Part shown: positions 15,475 through 25,223 of the stretch, piece by piece
Numbering within the stretch: position 1 is the stretch's first letter
Layout: each line of letters starts with the position of its first letter
Assembly: GCA_050251635.1 (NCBI GenBank)
Contig: JBFWML010000008.1
Span: forward strand, 1-64,000
Source of the DNA: JBFWML01 sp050251635
GTDB lineage: Bacteria > Campylobacterota > Campylobacteria > Campylobacterales > SZUA-545
Direction: 5' to 3'
Length of the DNA: 64,000 nt
The notes under the pieces: generated by a model
Told to the model about the DNA's origin: nothing
Seen by the model: only the letters and a program-made list of their open reading frames with translations
Database searches by the model: none
Translations under genes and position numbers: made by a program

Positions 15475-15918
15475 GTGAAAGTTTTACTGCTCAAAGATGT
15501 CAAAAATCTGGGCAAAGCCGGAGAGATCAAAGAGGTCAAAGAGGGTTACGGCCAAAACTTCCTCATCGGCAAAGGGCTGGCCAAACTGGCCACCGACGCG
15601 GTCATCCGCCAGTATCAGGCACAGGAAAAAGCGCGGCAGGAGGAAGAGGCCGCCCGACTGGCGCAGCTTAAAGAGCTGGCCAAAAAACTCGAAAACGTCA
15701 AAGTCTCCATCCCTAAAAAGGTCGGGGCCAACGGTTCGCTTTTTGGCGCGCTGAAAAAAGAAGACGTTGCCGAAGCCTTGGCCAAAGCGGGCTTTGAGGT
15801 GGACAAAAAAGATATCGAGATGGACAATGCCATCAAAGCGACCGGCATTTACGAAATCAGCGCCAAACTCGGCCACGGGATGCACCCGAAATTCAGCGTC
15901 GAAGTGACCGCCGAATAA
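15475..15918 (+). CDS. rplI: 50S ribosomal protein L9
   Basis: This 147-residue protein begins MKVLLLKDVKNLGKAGEI and contains VKEGYGQNFLIGKGLA, both diagnostic for L9, followed by the long charged connecting helix and the C-terminal domain. The GTG at 15475 is chosen to match the family N-terminus. It leads an rplI-hslV-hslU-era cluster, an order I recall from Campylobacter, and its stop overlaps the hslV start (TAATG). Confidence 0.97.
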   Translation: MKVLLLKDVKNLGKAGEIKEVKEGYGQNFLIGKGLAKLATDAVIRQYQAQEKARQEEEAARLAQLKELAKKLENVKVSIPKKVGANGSLFGALKKEDVAEALAKAGFEVDKKDIEMDNAIKATGIYEISAKLGHGMHPKFSVEVTAE

Positions 15919-16454
15919 TGTTCGAGGCAACCACCATTCTGGCCTACCGCACCGACGAGCTGGCGGTGATTGGCGGCGACGGTCAGGTGAGTTTCGGCAA
16001 CACCGTGCTGAAAAACAACGCCGTCAAAATCCGCACCTTGGGCGGCGGCAAAGTCTTGTCCGGTTTTGCGGGCTCCACTGCCGACGCCTTTATGCTTTTT
16101 GACATGTTCGAACGGATGCTCGAGGGGCAAAAAGGCGATCTGCTCAAAGCGGCAATCAACTTCGCCAAAGCGTGGCGGCAGGACAAAATGCTGCGCCGTT
16201 TAGAAGCGATGATGCTGGTGCTGGACACCAAACACCTTTTTATCCTCAGCGGCACCGGCGACGTGGTCGAACCCGAAGACGGCGCGATCGCGGCCATCGG
16301 CAGCGGCGGGATGTACGCGCTTAGCGCCGCGCGGGCCTTAAAAGGCCACGCCAATTTAGACCCCGAAACGATCGTCAAAGAGTCGCTCAAAATCGCAGGG
16401 GAAATCTGCATCTACACCAACACCAACATTAAAACACTGACTTTGAAAGCCTAA
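15918..16454 (+). CDS. hslV: HslV protease subunit of the HslUV proteasome-like complex
   Basis: This 178-residue peptidase forms the proteolytic core of ClpQY/HslUV. The N-terminal MFEATTILAY keeps the threonine pair from which the catalytic N-terminal Thr is exposed, with the extension seen in this phylum. GGDGQVSFGNTVLK and GKVLSGFAGSTADA are HslV signatures. It is directly followed by hslU, its ATPase partner, seven bases downstream. Confidence 0.96.
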   Translation: MFEATTILAYRTDELAVIGGDGQVSFGNTVLKNNAVKIRTLGGGKVLSGFAGSTADAFMLFDMFERMLEGQKGDLLKAAINFAKAWRQDKMLRRLEAMMLVLDTKHLFILSGTGDVVEPEDGAIAAIGSGGMYALSAARALKGHANLDPETIVKESLKIAGEICIYTNTNIKTLTLKA

Positions 16455-16461
16455 GAATTTT

Positions 16462-17793
16462 ATGGATTTGACTCCCAAACAGATTGTCGCCTACCTGGAC
16501 GACTTTATCATCGGCCAGCGCGAGGCCAAAAAGGCGATCGCCATTGCGCTGCGAAACCGCTGGCGGCGGCTTAAACTTCAGGGCGAAATGCGCGATGAGG
16601 TCTTGCCCAAAAATATTTTGATGATCGGCCCCACGGGGGTTGGCAAAACCGAGATCGCCCGCCGGATGGCCAAACTGCTCAAACTCCCCTTTATCAAGGT
16701 GGAGGCGACCAAATACACCGAAGTGGGTTTTGTGGGCCGCGATGTGGAATCGATGGTGCGCGATCTGGTCGCCGACGCGCTGAAAATCGTGCGCGAAGAG
16801 GAACTGGCCGCCCAGGGGCCGGACCTCGACGACTACATCACCGACAAAATCGCCTCCGAACTGATGCCCCCACCGCCCAAGGGCGCGCCGGAATCGCGCG
16901 TCGTGGAGCACAAGCTGGCGCTGGAAAAGATGAAAGCGCGGGTCAAAAACGGCGAAGTCGATCATTTGACGGTCAATGTGGAGGTTTCGCCCAAAAGCCA
17001 TGTGGAGGTGGCGGGCATGGACAACCTGCCGCCGGAGATGATGAAGTTGCAGGAGTCGCTTTCTAAAATGTTTGGCCAGATGAACGCGCCCTTAAAAAAA
17101 GAGGTGACGGTCAAAGAGGCCAAGGAGCTTTTGAAAGCCGAAGCCAGCGAACGATTGTTGGATATGGACAAAGTGCGCCGCGAAGCCCTGCGCCGGGCGG
17201 AAGAGGGCGGCATTATCTTTATTGATGAGATGGACAAAATCGCCGTCGCGGCGGGCATTTCGCGGCAGGGCGACCCCAGCAAAGAGGGCGTTCAGCGCGA
17301 TCTGTTGCCCATCGTCGAAGGCAGCACGGTCAACACCAAATACGGCCCGGTCAACACCGATCATGTGCTTTTTATCGGCGCGGGGGCGTTTCATGTAACC
17401 AAGCCGAGCGATCTCATTGCCGAGCTTCAGGGCCGCTTTCCCTTGCGCGTTGAGATGACGTCGCTGGACGAAGAGTCGCTCTATAAAATCCTCACCACCC
17501 CCAAAAACTCGCTGGTCAAACAGTACGAGGCGCTGCTGGCAACCGAAGGGGTGACGCTGGGCTTTGAAGACGACGCCCTAAAGGCCATGGCCAAACTGGC
17601 CAAACAGGCCAACGACAAAACCGAAGATATCGGCGCGCGCCGCCTGCACACCGTTATGGAAAAGGTGCTCGAAGAGATCAGTTTCACCGCCGACGAACAG
17701 TCCGGCCAAAGCGTCAGCGTTACCGCTGCATTAGTTCACGAAAGGCTGGATAACATTTTTGCCCATGAAGACACCGCCCGATACATCCTCTAA
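16462..17793 (+). CDS. hslU: HslU ATPase subunit of HslUV
   Basis: This 443-residue AAA+ unfoldase feeds substrates into HslV. The N-terminal LTPKQIVAYLDDFIIGQ and the Walker A GPTGVGKT (56-63) are clear; Walker B GIIFIDEMDKIA follows the variable I domain, and the C-terminal RYIL tail that docks into HslV is intact. Era starts inside its last 29 bases. Confidence 0.97.
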   Translation: MDLTPKQIVAYLDDFIIGQREAKKAIAIALRNRWRRLKLQGEMRDEVLPKNILMIGPTGVGKTEIARRMAKLLKLPFIKVEATKYTEVGFVGRDVESMVRDLVADALKIVREEELAAQGPDLDDYITDKIASELMPPPPKGAPESRVVEHKLALEKMKARVKNGEVDHLTVNVEVSPKSHVEVAGMDNLPPEMMKLQESLSKMFGQMNAPLKKEVTVKEAKELLKAEASERLLDMDKVRREALRRAEEGGIIFIDEMDKIAVAAGISRQGDPSKEGVQRDLLPIVEGSTVNTKYGPVNTDHVLFIGAGAFHVTKPSDLIAELQGRFPLRVEMTSLDEESLYKILTTPKNSLVKQYEALLATEGVTLGFEDDALKAMAKLAKQANDKTEDIGARRLHTVMEKVLEEISFTADEQSGQSVSVTAALVHERLDNIFAHEDTARYIL

Positions 17794-18670
17794 TACCCGT
17801 TCGGGGTTTGTGGCGGTCATCGGCCGCCCCAACGCCGGCAAAAGCACCCTGATCAACGCGCTCGTCAACGAACGCATCGCCATGGTCAGCCACAAGGCCA
17901 ACGCCACGCGCAAGCGCCAGCACATCATTTTGATGCATGGTAACACGCAGATTGTACTGGTCGATACCCCCGGACTGCACGAGCGCGAACGCGAATTGAA
18001 CAAATTTATGCTCAAAGAGGCGATCCGCGCCATGGAAGAGTGCGACCTGGCGCTTTTTATCGCCGATATGGCCGACACGACGGAAAACTACGAAAAGTTT
18101 CTGGCGCAGGCGGGCAACAAGCCGCATATCGTGGTCTTAAGTAAAATGGACAACTTCACCCACGATCAGCGTCTGGCAAAGTTGATCGCCTATCAGCCCT
18201 TTCAGGACAGGTTCCGCGCGATTATTCCCGTTTCGGCCAAAAACACCGACTATAAATCCCTGCTCTCCGAGATTGCCAAAAACCTGCCCGAAGGGCCGTG
18301 GTATTTCGACCCCGACGATCTCACCACCCAAACGACCCGCGAGGTGTACCGCGAAATGATCCGCGAGGCGCTGTTTGACGGGCTTAGCGACGAGCTGCCC
18401 TATGAAGCGGATGTCACGATCGACAAGTTCGAAGAGAAAAAGAAGGTCGATGTCATCACCGCGAGCATCATTATCGAGCGCGATTCGCAAAAGGGGATTG
18501 TGATTGGCAAAGAGGGCGCGGCGATCAAGCGCATCGGCCGCAATGCCCGCGAGATGATGGAAAAGTTCTCCGATCGGCAGGTTTTTCTGGATTTGAGCGT
18601 GCGGGTGGTGCCCGGCTGGAGCAAAGACAAGGCATTTCTAAAAAAGCTGGGGTATGATCCCGAAAGCTAG
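17765..18670 (+). CDS. era: GTPase Era
   Basis: This essential GTPase assists 16S rRNA maturation and 30S assembly. The protein has about 301 residues, with G1 GRPNAGKS (20-27), G3 DTPGLHE, G4 as SKMD (a change from NKxD that is common in this phylum, as I recall), G5 VSAK, and a C-terminal KH RNA-binding domain (GIVIGKEGAAIKRIG). I use the ATG at 17765; a TTG two codons earlier is possible. It overlaps hslU by 29 bases. Confidence 0.96.
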   Translation: MKTPPDTSSNTRSGFVAVIGRPNAGKSTLINALVNERIAMVSHKANATRKRQHIILMHGNTQIVLVDTPGLHERERELNKFMLKEAIRAMEECDLALFIADMADTTENYEKFLAQAGNKPHIVVLSKMDNFTHDQRLAKLIAYQPFQDRFRAIIPVSAKNTDYKSLLSEIAKNLPEGPWYFDPDDLTTQTTREVYREMIREALFDGLSDELPYEADVTIDKFEEKKKVDVITASIIIERDSQKGIVIGKEGAAIKRIGRNAREMMEKFSDRQVFLDLSVRVVPGWSKDKAFLKKLGYDPES

Positions 18671-18687
18671 GCAAGGAGCGTTTGGTT

Positions 18688-19677
18688 TTGAAAGGTTTTG
18701 TTAAGGTCCTGCTTGCGGGGCTGCTGATGACGGGGGTTGCGGCGGCCAATGAGCTTGCGGATTTGTATCGCAGCGGCGGTTTGGAGGCGTTGGAGAAACG
18801 GGCCAACGAGCTGCTCTCTTCGCCGGAGTATTGGCACGGAAAGCTAGCGGCGATCGATACCCGTTTTGGCTATTTCGAGGAGCCGCGCAAGCACCTGTTC
18901 GTGGTGGACAAATCGGCCCAGACTTTTGCTCTATACGACTATCAGGGCGGCCATTTGGTACACGAAGGGGACTACAACGCCACGCTGGGCGACGCCCACG
19001 GCGACAAGTTTGTAGAGGGGGACCTCAAAACCCCCGTGGGGGCTTACCGCATTACCGGCCGCCTCAGCCAGCAAACCCACAAGCTCGATAGCTACTACGG
19101 ACCGTTGGCCTTCACCACCAATTATCCCAACTATCACGATCGCAAGCTCAAAAAGACCGGCCACGGCATTTGGGTTCACGGGTTTCCCCTTAACGGCCAC
19201 CGCGAAAACAACAACTCCGAAGGGTGTGTCGTGATCGACAACAATCTGCTCGTTGAGATCGACAAGCGGGTCAGTTCGGAAAATATCGTGGTGCTGATTA
19301 ACGAAGAGGGGCGGCTGGAGGCCGCCAAGGAGGATCTTTCGGAGATCTTGGCGCTGCTGTTTAAGTGGCGCTGGACATGGAAAACCAATCAGATCGACGA
19401 CTATCTTTCGCTTTACAGCGACGATTTTACCCGACACGACGGGATGCGCCGCGATGTTTTCGTGGGCATGAAACGACAGATTTTTTCTAGGAATGAGCAA
19501 AAGCAAATTGATTTCTCAGATATAGAAGTGGTACCATACCCCAACTCCATCGGCCAGACGCTCTACCGCGTGCGTTTATGGCAGGACTACACCGCCCCCA
19601 GTCACGTTTCAAGCCGCACCAAGGAGCTTTATGTGCGTAAAGAGAGCGGCCGTTTCGTGATTACGCTGGAACACTAA
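18688..19677 (+). CDS. Periplasmic L,D-transpeptidase-fold protein, Csd6/Pgp2-like
   Basis: This 329-residue protein has a signal peptide (MKGFVKVLLAGLLMTGVAAA) and a YkuD domain (about 67-200) with H164-G165 and NSEGCVV containing nucleophile C180. A C-terminal NTF2-like domain (about 215-325) follows. This three-part layout matches the helical-shape L,D-carboxypeptidases Csd6 (Helicobacter) and Pgp2 (Campylobacter), which trim tetrapeptides to tripeptides. Of two TTG codons I choose 18688, nine bases after AAGGAG; the one at 18682 is too close. It lies between era and the pilus genes. Confidence 0.88.
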   Translation: MKGFVKVLLAGLLMTGVAAANELADLYRSGGLEALEKRANELLSSPEYWHGKLAAIDTRFGYFEEPRKHLFVVDKSAQTFALYDYQGGHLVHEGDYNATLGDAHGDKFVEGDLKTPVGAYRITGRLSQQTHKLDSYYGPLAFTTNYPNYHDRKLKKTGHGIWVHGFPLNGHRENNNSEGCVVIDNNLLVEIDKRVSSENIVVLINEEGRLEAAKEDLSEILALLFKWRWTWKTNQIDDYLSLYSDDFTRHDGMRRDVFVGMKRQIFSRNEQKQIDFSDIEVVPYPNSIGQTLYRVRLWQDYTAPSHVSSRTKELYVRKESGRFVITLEH

Positions 19678-19689
19678 GAAGGAGACGGC

Positions 19690-21213
19690 TTGGCCAAAAC
19701 GCCCACTCAAACAGTCGCCTTTCTTTCCACCGCCCCGGAACGTTGCTGGAAAACCGGCGGCGCAACGCCCCGGCAGACTCCGCTTGAGGAGATGGGCCGC
19801 AGCGGCTGTGTTGTTGCCGCGCTGGACGAACGGGAGTTTGTCTTTCACCAGTTTGAGATGCAGCGCGATCTCACCGCCGAACAGCTGGCCGAATCGGTTG
19901 AGATCAAAATGTTTCAGGATGCGGGCCTCAACCCCATGCTGGAGTACAAAAACGCCTTCTGCCGCCGCCCCAGCCGCCAGGACAGCCGCATCAACTTCGT
20001 CAACGCCGTTGCCGCTTCGATGGGCGCCTTGGAGGGCGCAACCGCCGCCGTGCGCGAGGAGAGTGCCTACATTGACGCGGTCGTTCCGCTGACCACCTTG
20101 CCCTATGCCCTCTACAACGCGGAGATCCTGGAGAAAAAACGGGATGTGTTTATCTACTTTCAAAAGGACGCGCTGCAGATCGCCCTTTTTGACGAGGGGG
20201 AGTTTGTCTATGGCAAGGCGCAGGATTACGGCATCCGCAAACTGCTGGACGAATATGTCGCCCTCAGCCGCGACCGGATGGAGTATGCCGACTTTGTACA
20301 GCTGCTGATGACGGCAAAGCCCAAAAGTCAGGATCCCGAGCAGATCGCGCAGAGTCTGGGCGATTTAAGGGAGGTGATCTCCACCGCGCTGGCGGGCGTC
20401 AAAAATATCTTGCTCTATGCGGGCCGTATCTCCGGCGTGGGGGAATATGACCGCGTTTTTGTGGGAACCTGCGAAGGGCTGATTCCCGGCGTTGAGGAGC
20501 TGGCGCAGGAGATTTTGGAGATCGAAGCCCACGAGTTTATCTTCTACACCTCCTTTTATATGCAGGGCGAACCCTATATCGATCAGTTCGCCGTTTTGGC
20601 GCTTTTGGAGGGCCAAAATCTCCAAGCCGGGCTTAAGGCCAACCCCTTTAACGTCACCCCCTACCGCCGTCCGGGGGCGTTTTTAAAACGGCCCGGCGGA
20701 AAACTGGTTTTGTGGGCCGCCGCCTCCTTGCTGGCGGCGGTTTTATGGCCGGGTTTTTACGGGCTTCAGACCCTTTGGCTGGAATACCAGACCCAAAAGG
20801 GGCTGCAGTCCTTGGGCAAGAGCCGCATGGAGTTTGAGGCCCTTCAAGACCGCCGCAGCGCGCTGGCCCAGGAGCGCGAAAAGCTCGAAAAGCAGCTGGC
20901 GCAAACGGAAAAAACCTTCGAGGAGTCCGTCGCGCTGCTCAAAAGCGTCCACGACAAACGGCTGCTCTCCTCTCCGGTGACGACCGGGCTTGCCAACCTC
21001 TTTGCCGAGCTGTCGCGATCGGGCGTTTATGTGCAGACGCTGACCCTTGAGGGGCGCAAGGTCGAACTGGCGCTTTCGGCCTCGAAGGACACCCAGATAA
21101 CGGGATTGCTCGAAAATCTGGTGGTCCGCCGCTACGCGCCGGAGCTTTCCAGAATCGAACGGCAGGAGAGCAGCCGCCGTTTTATCACGCAACTGAAGGT
21201 GGTGCTGCCATGA
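19690..21213 (+). CDS. mshI: MSHA-type pilus assembly protein MshI (PilM-PilN-like)
   Basis: This 507-residue protein combines an actin-like cytoplasmic part (about 1-320, PilM-like) with one membrane helix near 342-360 and a periplasmic coiled coil plus PilN-like domain. In type IV pilus machines it links the inner-membrane platform to the secretin. The start is TTG at 19690 behind AAGGAGACGGC. The next gene begins at an ATGA overlap. Order and topology match mshI-J-K-L-M-N-E of MSHA pili; sequence similarity is weak, so the symbol rests partly on context. Confidence 0.75.
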   Translation: MAKTPTQTVAFLSTAPERCWKTGGATPRQTPLEEMGRSGCVVAALDEREFVFHQFEMQRDLTAEQLAESVEIKMFQDAGLNPMLEYKNAFCRRPSRQDSRINFVNAVAASMGALEGATAAVREESAYIDAVVPLTTLPYALYNAEILEKKRDVFIYFQKDALQIALFDEGEFVYGKAQDYGIRKLLDEYVALSRDRMEYADFVQLLMTAKPKSQDPEQIAQSLGDLREVISTALAGVKNILLYAGRISGVGEYDRVFVGTCEGLIPGVEELAQEILEIEAHEFIFYTSFYMQGEPYIDQFAVLALLEGQNLQAGLKANPFNVTPYRRPGAFLKRPGGKLVLWAAASLLAAVLWPGFYGLQTLWLEYQTQKGLQSLGKSRMEFEALQDRRSALAQEREKLEKQLAQTEKTFEESVALLKSVHDKRLLSSPVTTGLANLFAELSRSGVYVQTLTLEGRKVELALSASKDTQITGLLENLVVRRYAPELSRIERQESSRRFITQLKVVLP

Positions 21214-21863
21214 ATCTGCACGCACTGCTTGATACCCTAAGCGCGCAGCTGGACGTTCTGGTCACCAAGGTGGACGGCTGGGTGGCCGGACGTAAAAGCA
21301 GCGAGGTGCTGATGATCTCCTTGCTGATTCCCGCCGTTTTGCTCTTTGGGGCCTACGAATTGCTCATTCCCGGCGAGCAGCGCAAAACGGCTCAGGCCCG
21401 CGCCGAGCTCAACCGCGTGCATCAGGAGCTGAGCGTTTACCGCATGAGCGGCGGCGATGAAGAGCTGGAGTTGATGCGCCAGCAGGTGGAGTCTTTGAAC
21501 GCGCGGATCCAAAAGCGCCAGCTGGCCGAGGAGTATCTTCAGTCACGGCTTTCGGAGCTGGAGCATCTGTACTTTACCCGTTCGGAGTGGGCCGACCATC
21601 TGCGCCTGATCGCTTCGGCGGCGGCCGGACACGGCGTGACGCTCAAGGTCATGGAAAACCGCGTCGAAGAGGGCGGCATGGGCTTTTTGCCCGTGATGCG
21701 CATCACCCTCGAAGGGGAGGGCAGTTTCGACCGCGCCATGCGGTTTATCCATGCGCTGGAGGCGGGGGCGAAGATTTCGCCCGTGGAGCGGCTGAGTCTT
21801 GAGGCGGCCGGCGGGAACCGGCTGGCCTTCAAGCTTGAGACGGTGCTTTGGGGGCTCAAATGA
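21210..21863 (+). CDS. mshJ: MSHA-type pilus assembly protein MshJ (PilO-like)
   Basis: This 217-residue protein has a short cytoplasmic N-terminus, one membrane helix at about 33-50 (VLMISLLIPAVLLFGAYELL), a coiled coil at about 60-115 and a ferredoxin-like periplasmic end, as in PilO/MshJ. It overlaps its neighbours by four bases on each side, implying tight co-translation with MshI and the MshK-like protein. Confidence 0.75.
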   Translation: MNLHALLDTLSAQLDVLVTKVDGWVAGRKSSEVLMISLLIPAVLLFGAYELLIPGEQRKTAQARAELNRVHQELSVYRMSGGDEELELMRQQVESLNARIQKRQLAEEYLQSRLSELEHLYFTRSEWADHLRLIASAAAGHGVTLKVMENRVEEGGMGFLPVMRITLEGEGSFDRAMRFIHALEAGAKISPVERLSLEAAGGNRLAFKLETVLWGLK

Positions 21864-22255
21864 GAACGTGGCTGGCGCTGATGTGTTGCGGCCTTTGGGC
21901 GCTGGCGGCCCAAAGCGTGCCGGAGATGAAGGATATGGTGGCGGTCGATCGGCTGATTGAGGCCATTAAGCAGGCGCCCAAGCCTCCGGCGCCGGAGTTT
22001 AAAAACGTCTTTTACAGCGCGCCTAGCGGACGGTTTGTCCCCGCGGTTAGCCAAAAGCCGTTGACGCTGGAGTCGATCGTGGGTAATAAAGCCCTGATTT
22101 CGGGCGGCTGGCGTCAGGCGGGGGATGCCTTTGACGGGTATGAAGTGGTGGCGGTTTATGCGGATTATGTCATTTTGAAGCGGGGGGATAAAACGATGCA
22201 AATTACCATGAAAGCCAGAGCAACACAGGCGATTTTGAAAGCGAGCGACCAATGA
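21860..22255 (+). CDS. mshK: MshK/PilP-like periplasmic protein
   Basis: This 131-residue protein begins with a signal peptide (MRTWLALMCCGLWALAAQ) and ends with a beta-rich domain (PLTLESIVGNKALISGGWR..GYEVVAVYADYVILKRGDKT) resembling the pilotin/PilP/GspC homology region that contacts the secretin. The start ATG overlaps the upstream stop, and its own stop overlaps the secretin start. The name follows position in the msh order. Confidence 0.7.
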   Translation: MRTWLALMCCGLWALAAQSVPEMKDMVAVDRLIEAIKQAPKPPAPEFKNVFYSAPSGRFVPAVSQKPLTLESIVGNKALISGGWRQAGDAFDGYEVVAVYADYVILKRGDKTMQITMKARATQAILKASDQ

Positions 22256-23772
22256 AAACCGTTGCCGCAACCGCTTTTTTTGCATGGTTTTTGACCCTCT
22301 CTCTGCACGCCGCGTGCAACGGCGAACGCTTTAACGTCACCATCAAGGAACCCATCGGCCTCAAAGAGGCGATGCTTTCGGTGGTCGAAGAGTGCGGATT
22401 GTCGCTCTCCATCGAAGGGGAGGGTACCGCCACGCGGCTTGATTCGGCCAAGGTCGGCTACATCACCCTGCGGGCCGTCAGCGCCGAGGAGGCGATCGCC
22501 TTCTTGATGCAGCGGGCCAACCTGCACCACCGCCTTGAGGGCGATCTGCTCACCGTGCGGCATCTGGACACCCGCGTTTTCAAGCTGGATTACGTCAACT
22601 TCACCCGCACGGGCAGCAGCAGTTCGGATATTAAAATCGGCGGATCGGCGCAAGTGAGCGGTGGAGGCGGAGGCGAAGGTGCGACCGCCGGAAACAGCAG
22701 CACCTCGATCAAAACTCAGGAGAGCTTTGATTTTTGGGCAACGCTCAAGGATGAAATCTACGCCGTGCTCAACCGCCCGGAGGACAGCGACCGGCTGGCG
22801 GTTGCCAAAGAGAGCATTATTATCAACCCCCAAAGCGGCCTGATTACGGTCACCGGCACCTGGCGGCAGATTGATCGGGTCAAGCGCTATCTGGAGCGCA
22901 CGCTGCAATCGCTCAAGAAACAGGTGATGATTGACGTGCAGATTATCGCCGTGGATATGGACGGCTACAGCGCCACGGGGATCGACTGGGCCAAGTTTCC
23001 GCTCTTTACGACCACGGCACGCGGCAATTACAACTATAACAGCTCGCAAAACGGCAGAAGCATGAGCGACGGCACGACGATCGTCACCGCCGACAGCGGG
23101 CAGTTTGAGTTTAACCTCAAAAGTTTTATCAACTTTCTCAAAACCCAGGGCGACGCCAAGGCGCTTTCCAATCCCAAAGTGCTGGCCATGAACAACCAGC
23201 CGACGCTCATTAGCGTGGGGGATAATATTAATTATTTGATTTTATCCAGCACCGTTCTTTCCGGTGGCAGCTCCGGTAGCGCTACGCAGACCACGGAACA
23301 GCAGGATATTTTTGTGGGCGTTTTGCTCGACATTACGCCCCAGATTGACGACGAAGGCTACATTACGCTGCGCATTAACCCTTCCATCAGCGAACTCAAG
23401 TATGCCGAAGACGGCCAGCGCCAAGCCGCCGCGCGCCAGATTGCCCCCGATACGGTTTCCCGCCGCATCTCGTCGGTGGTGCGGGTTAAGGACCGCGATG
23501 TGATTGTGCTGGGCGGGCTGATTAGCAACTTTAATCAGGTCGAAGAGAGCAAGTTGCCGGTTTTGGGCAGCATCCCCTTTCTGGGTAAATTCTTCGGCGC
23601 CAAGCGGGCCACCAACACCAGCCGCGAAATTGTCTTTGTGCTGACTCCCCAGATTGTGGATGACGCCAGAGGCGTTTCGCTTAAAGAGCTGGGCTATCAG
23701 GAGACCGCCCAAAAAAGCGTGCGTCCGCTGATCCGCTCCGATCTCCCCGATATGAAGGCCTTTGATGAGTGA
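22252..23772 (+). CDS. mshL: Outer-membrane secretin (MshL/PulD family)
   Basis: This 506-residue protein forms the outer-membrane ring for the pilus. It has a signal peptide (1-20), an N-terminal STN-like domain (about 25-100), a linker rich in Gly and Ser (about 122-150), an N-domain (about 185-240) and the C-terminal secretin core with VIVLGGLISN and SIPFLGKFFGAK, the classic secretin signature. It overlaps mshK by four and the ATPase gene by eight bases. Confidence 0.92.
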   Translation: MKTVAATAFFAWFLTLSLHAACNGERFNVTIKEPIGLKEAMLSVVEECGLSLSIEGEGTATRLDSAKVGYITLRAVSAEEAIAFLMQRANLHHRLEGDLLTVRHLDTRVFKLDYVNFTRTGSSSSDIKIGGSAQVSGGGGGEGATAGNSSTSIKTQESFDFWATLKDEIYAVLNRPEDSDRLAVAKESIIINPQSGLITVTGTWRQIDRVKRYLERTLQSLKKQVMIDVQIIAVDMDGYSATGIDWAKFPLFTTTARGNYNYNSSQNGRSMSDGTTIVTADSGQFEFNLKSFINFLKTQGDAKALSNPKVLAMNNQPTLISVGDNINYLILSSTVLSGGSSGSATQTTEQQDIFVGVLLDITPQIDDEGYITLRINPSISELKYAEDGQRQAAARQIAPDTVSRRISSVVRVKDRDVIVLGGLISNFNQVEESKLPVLGSIPFLGKFFGAKRATNTSREIVFVLTPQIVDDARGVSLKELGYQETAQKSVRPLIRSDLPDMKAFDE

Positions 23773-24571
23773 AGAAGCGGCGCTGTACGAAAAGGCAAAG
23801 GGGCTGTTTGAGGACACCGAGCATAACGAGTATTTCGTGCTGCTCACCCGCACCCGTCTGGCCTACGGGAAGCTGGTTAATTCGCTGAAAAACCCCTTTA
23901 AGATTATTCTGCTCTACGGCCGCCCCGGCACGGGCAAAAGCTACCTGCTGCAGCGTTTTTTCTTCGATCATAAAGACCGTTTTTCGATGTTTTTGTACAA
24001 AAATCCCACCTTTAGCGGCGAAGACCGGCTGATCGAAATTTATGAGTCGATCTGGCAGGAGCGTCCGGCGGCCAAGGATTTGCACACGCTCATCGCCGCC
24101 TTTAAGGCCAAGACGCAAGAGCCGATCTACATTCTGCTGGACGAAGCGCAGCTCTATAGCGACGATCGGCTCGAATGGATCCGCACTCTTTCAAACGAAG
24201 AGGTGTTTCGTTTCATTATCGTCGTGCATAAGGTCGATCAAGAGGATCTGCTCGCCAAGGAGCATTTCAAGACCCGCACCTTCGAGACGATCGAGATCGG
24301 TTCGATCGATCTGGCCGAGGTTTCCAGGTTTGTGGAAACAAAATTGCTTCTGGGTGAGTTGCCAGAGTTTTATGACAGATTCAAACGCCGCAATTTCGAG
24401 CGTATTTACCAGTTGACCCGTGGAAATCTGCGGGATATCAACCGGCTGATGCACCGTTTTTTCGATCTGCTCTCCGAGATGGCTCAGAAAAAACCGCATC
24501 GCATACCTTCACGGTTTTCAAACCGGCTACTCGAAATGGCGGCGCTTGATTTAGGGATGTTGAATGGATAG
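23765..24571 (+). CDS. mshM: AAA ATPase, MshM/ExeA-like
   Basis: This 268-residue cytoplasmic protein has Walker A GRPGTGKS (52-59) and Walker B YILLDEAQ with D126-E127. It belongs to the ExeA/GspA-like ATPases that accompany secretins. I use the ATG at 23765; the frame also has a TTG one codon earlier. Unlike ExeA, no peptidoglycan-binding domain is attached. Its end overlaps the next gene by eight bases. Confidence 0.85.
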   Translation: MSEEAALYEKAKGLFEDTEHNEYFVLLTRTRLAYGKLVNSLKNPFKIILLYGRPGTGKSYLLQRFFFDHKDRFSMFLYKNPTFSGEDRLIEIYESIWQERPAAKDLHTLIAAFKAKTQEPIYILLDEAQLYSDDRLEWIRTLSNEEVFRFIIVVHKVDQEDLLAKEHFKTRTFETIEIGSIDLAEVSRFVETKLLLGELPEFYDRFKRRNFERIYQLTRGNLRDINRLMHRFFDLLSEMAQKKPHRIPSRFSNRLLEMAALDLGMLNG

Positions 24572-25223
24572 ACTCCAAAAACTTGAACGCGGATGGCTGC
24601 TTTACAAACTGCGCCAATCCGTCAAAATCGTGCTGATCCTCTCCGTGGCGGTGCTGATCGGCGGCGCGGCGGTATATCTGGTTTTGCAGGGTACGCAGGC
24701 GTTGCAGCAAGCCCCCGCAAGCGTTAAAGAGCCCGCCGCGAAACCGGCCGAACCCGAACAGGCGCAGGCCCCCGCAAAGCCTGCCCCCGCCGCTCCTGCG
24801 CCCAAGGCGCCGGTACTGCTTAAGCTTGCGCCCGATTACGAGTTTGAGCGCGAGATCGAGCGCCGCGTCGCTCCCCGCCCTGCCGCCGCCGTGCCCACGC
24901 CTCCTGCCGCCTCTGCGCTCTCCATCGCGCGGGTAGGCTCCTTGAGCGCCCTGGAGGCGGCCTTTGAGAGTCAGCCGACCTACGCCAAGGCGGTGGAGAT
25001 CGCCGAAGGCTATCTTGCCGAAGGCAACAGCGCGCAGGCGCTCAAATGGGCCCTGAAGGCCAATGAAATCAACAACGAAGATGAACGCAGCTGGGCGGTC
25101 TTTGCCGCGGCAAGCAACAATCTGGGCCGCAAGGATCAAGCCGTCGGCGCGCTGAAGGCCTATCTGGCCGCCCGCCCGTCGCAACGCCTCAGCCAGCTGC
25201 TGACTCGATTGGAGCAACCGTGA
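24564..25223 (+). CDS. mshN: MshN-like TPR membrane protein
   Basis: This 219-residue protein has one N-terminal membrane helix (about 22-42, VKIVLILSVAVLIGGAAVYL), a Pro/Ala-rich periplasmic linker (about 50-120) and a C-terminal helical region with TPR character (about 130-217). This layout matches MshN. Its stop overlaps the following GTG start. Confidence 0.72.
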   Translation: MDRLQKLERGWLLYKLRQSVKIVLILSVAVLIGGAAVYLVLQGTQALQQAPASVKEPAAKPAEPEQAQAPAKPAPAAPAPKAPVLLKLAPDYEFEREIERRVAPRPAAAVPTPPAASALSIARVGSLSALEAAFESQPTYAKAVEIAEGYLAEGNSAQALKWALKANEINNEDERSWAVFAAASNNLGRKDQAVGALKAYLAARPSQRLSQLLTRLEQP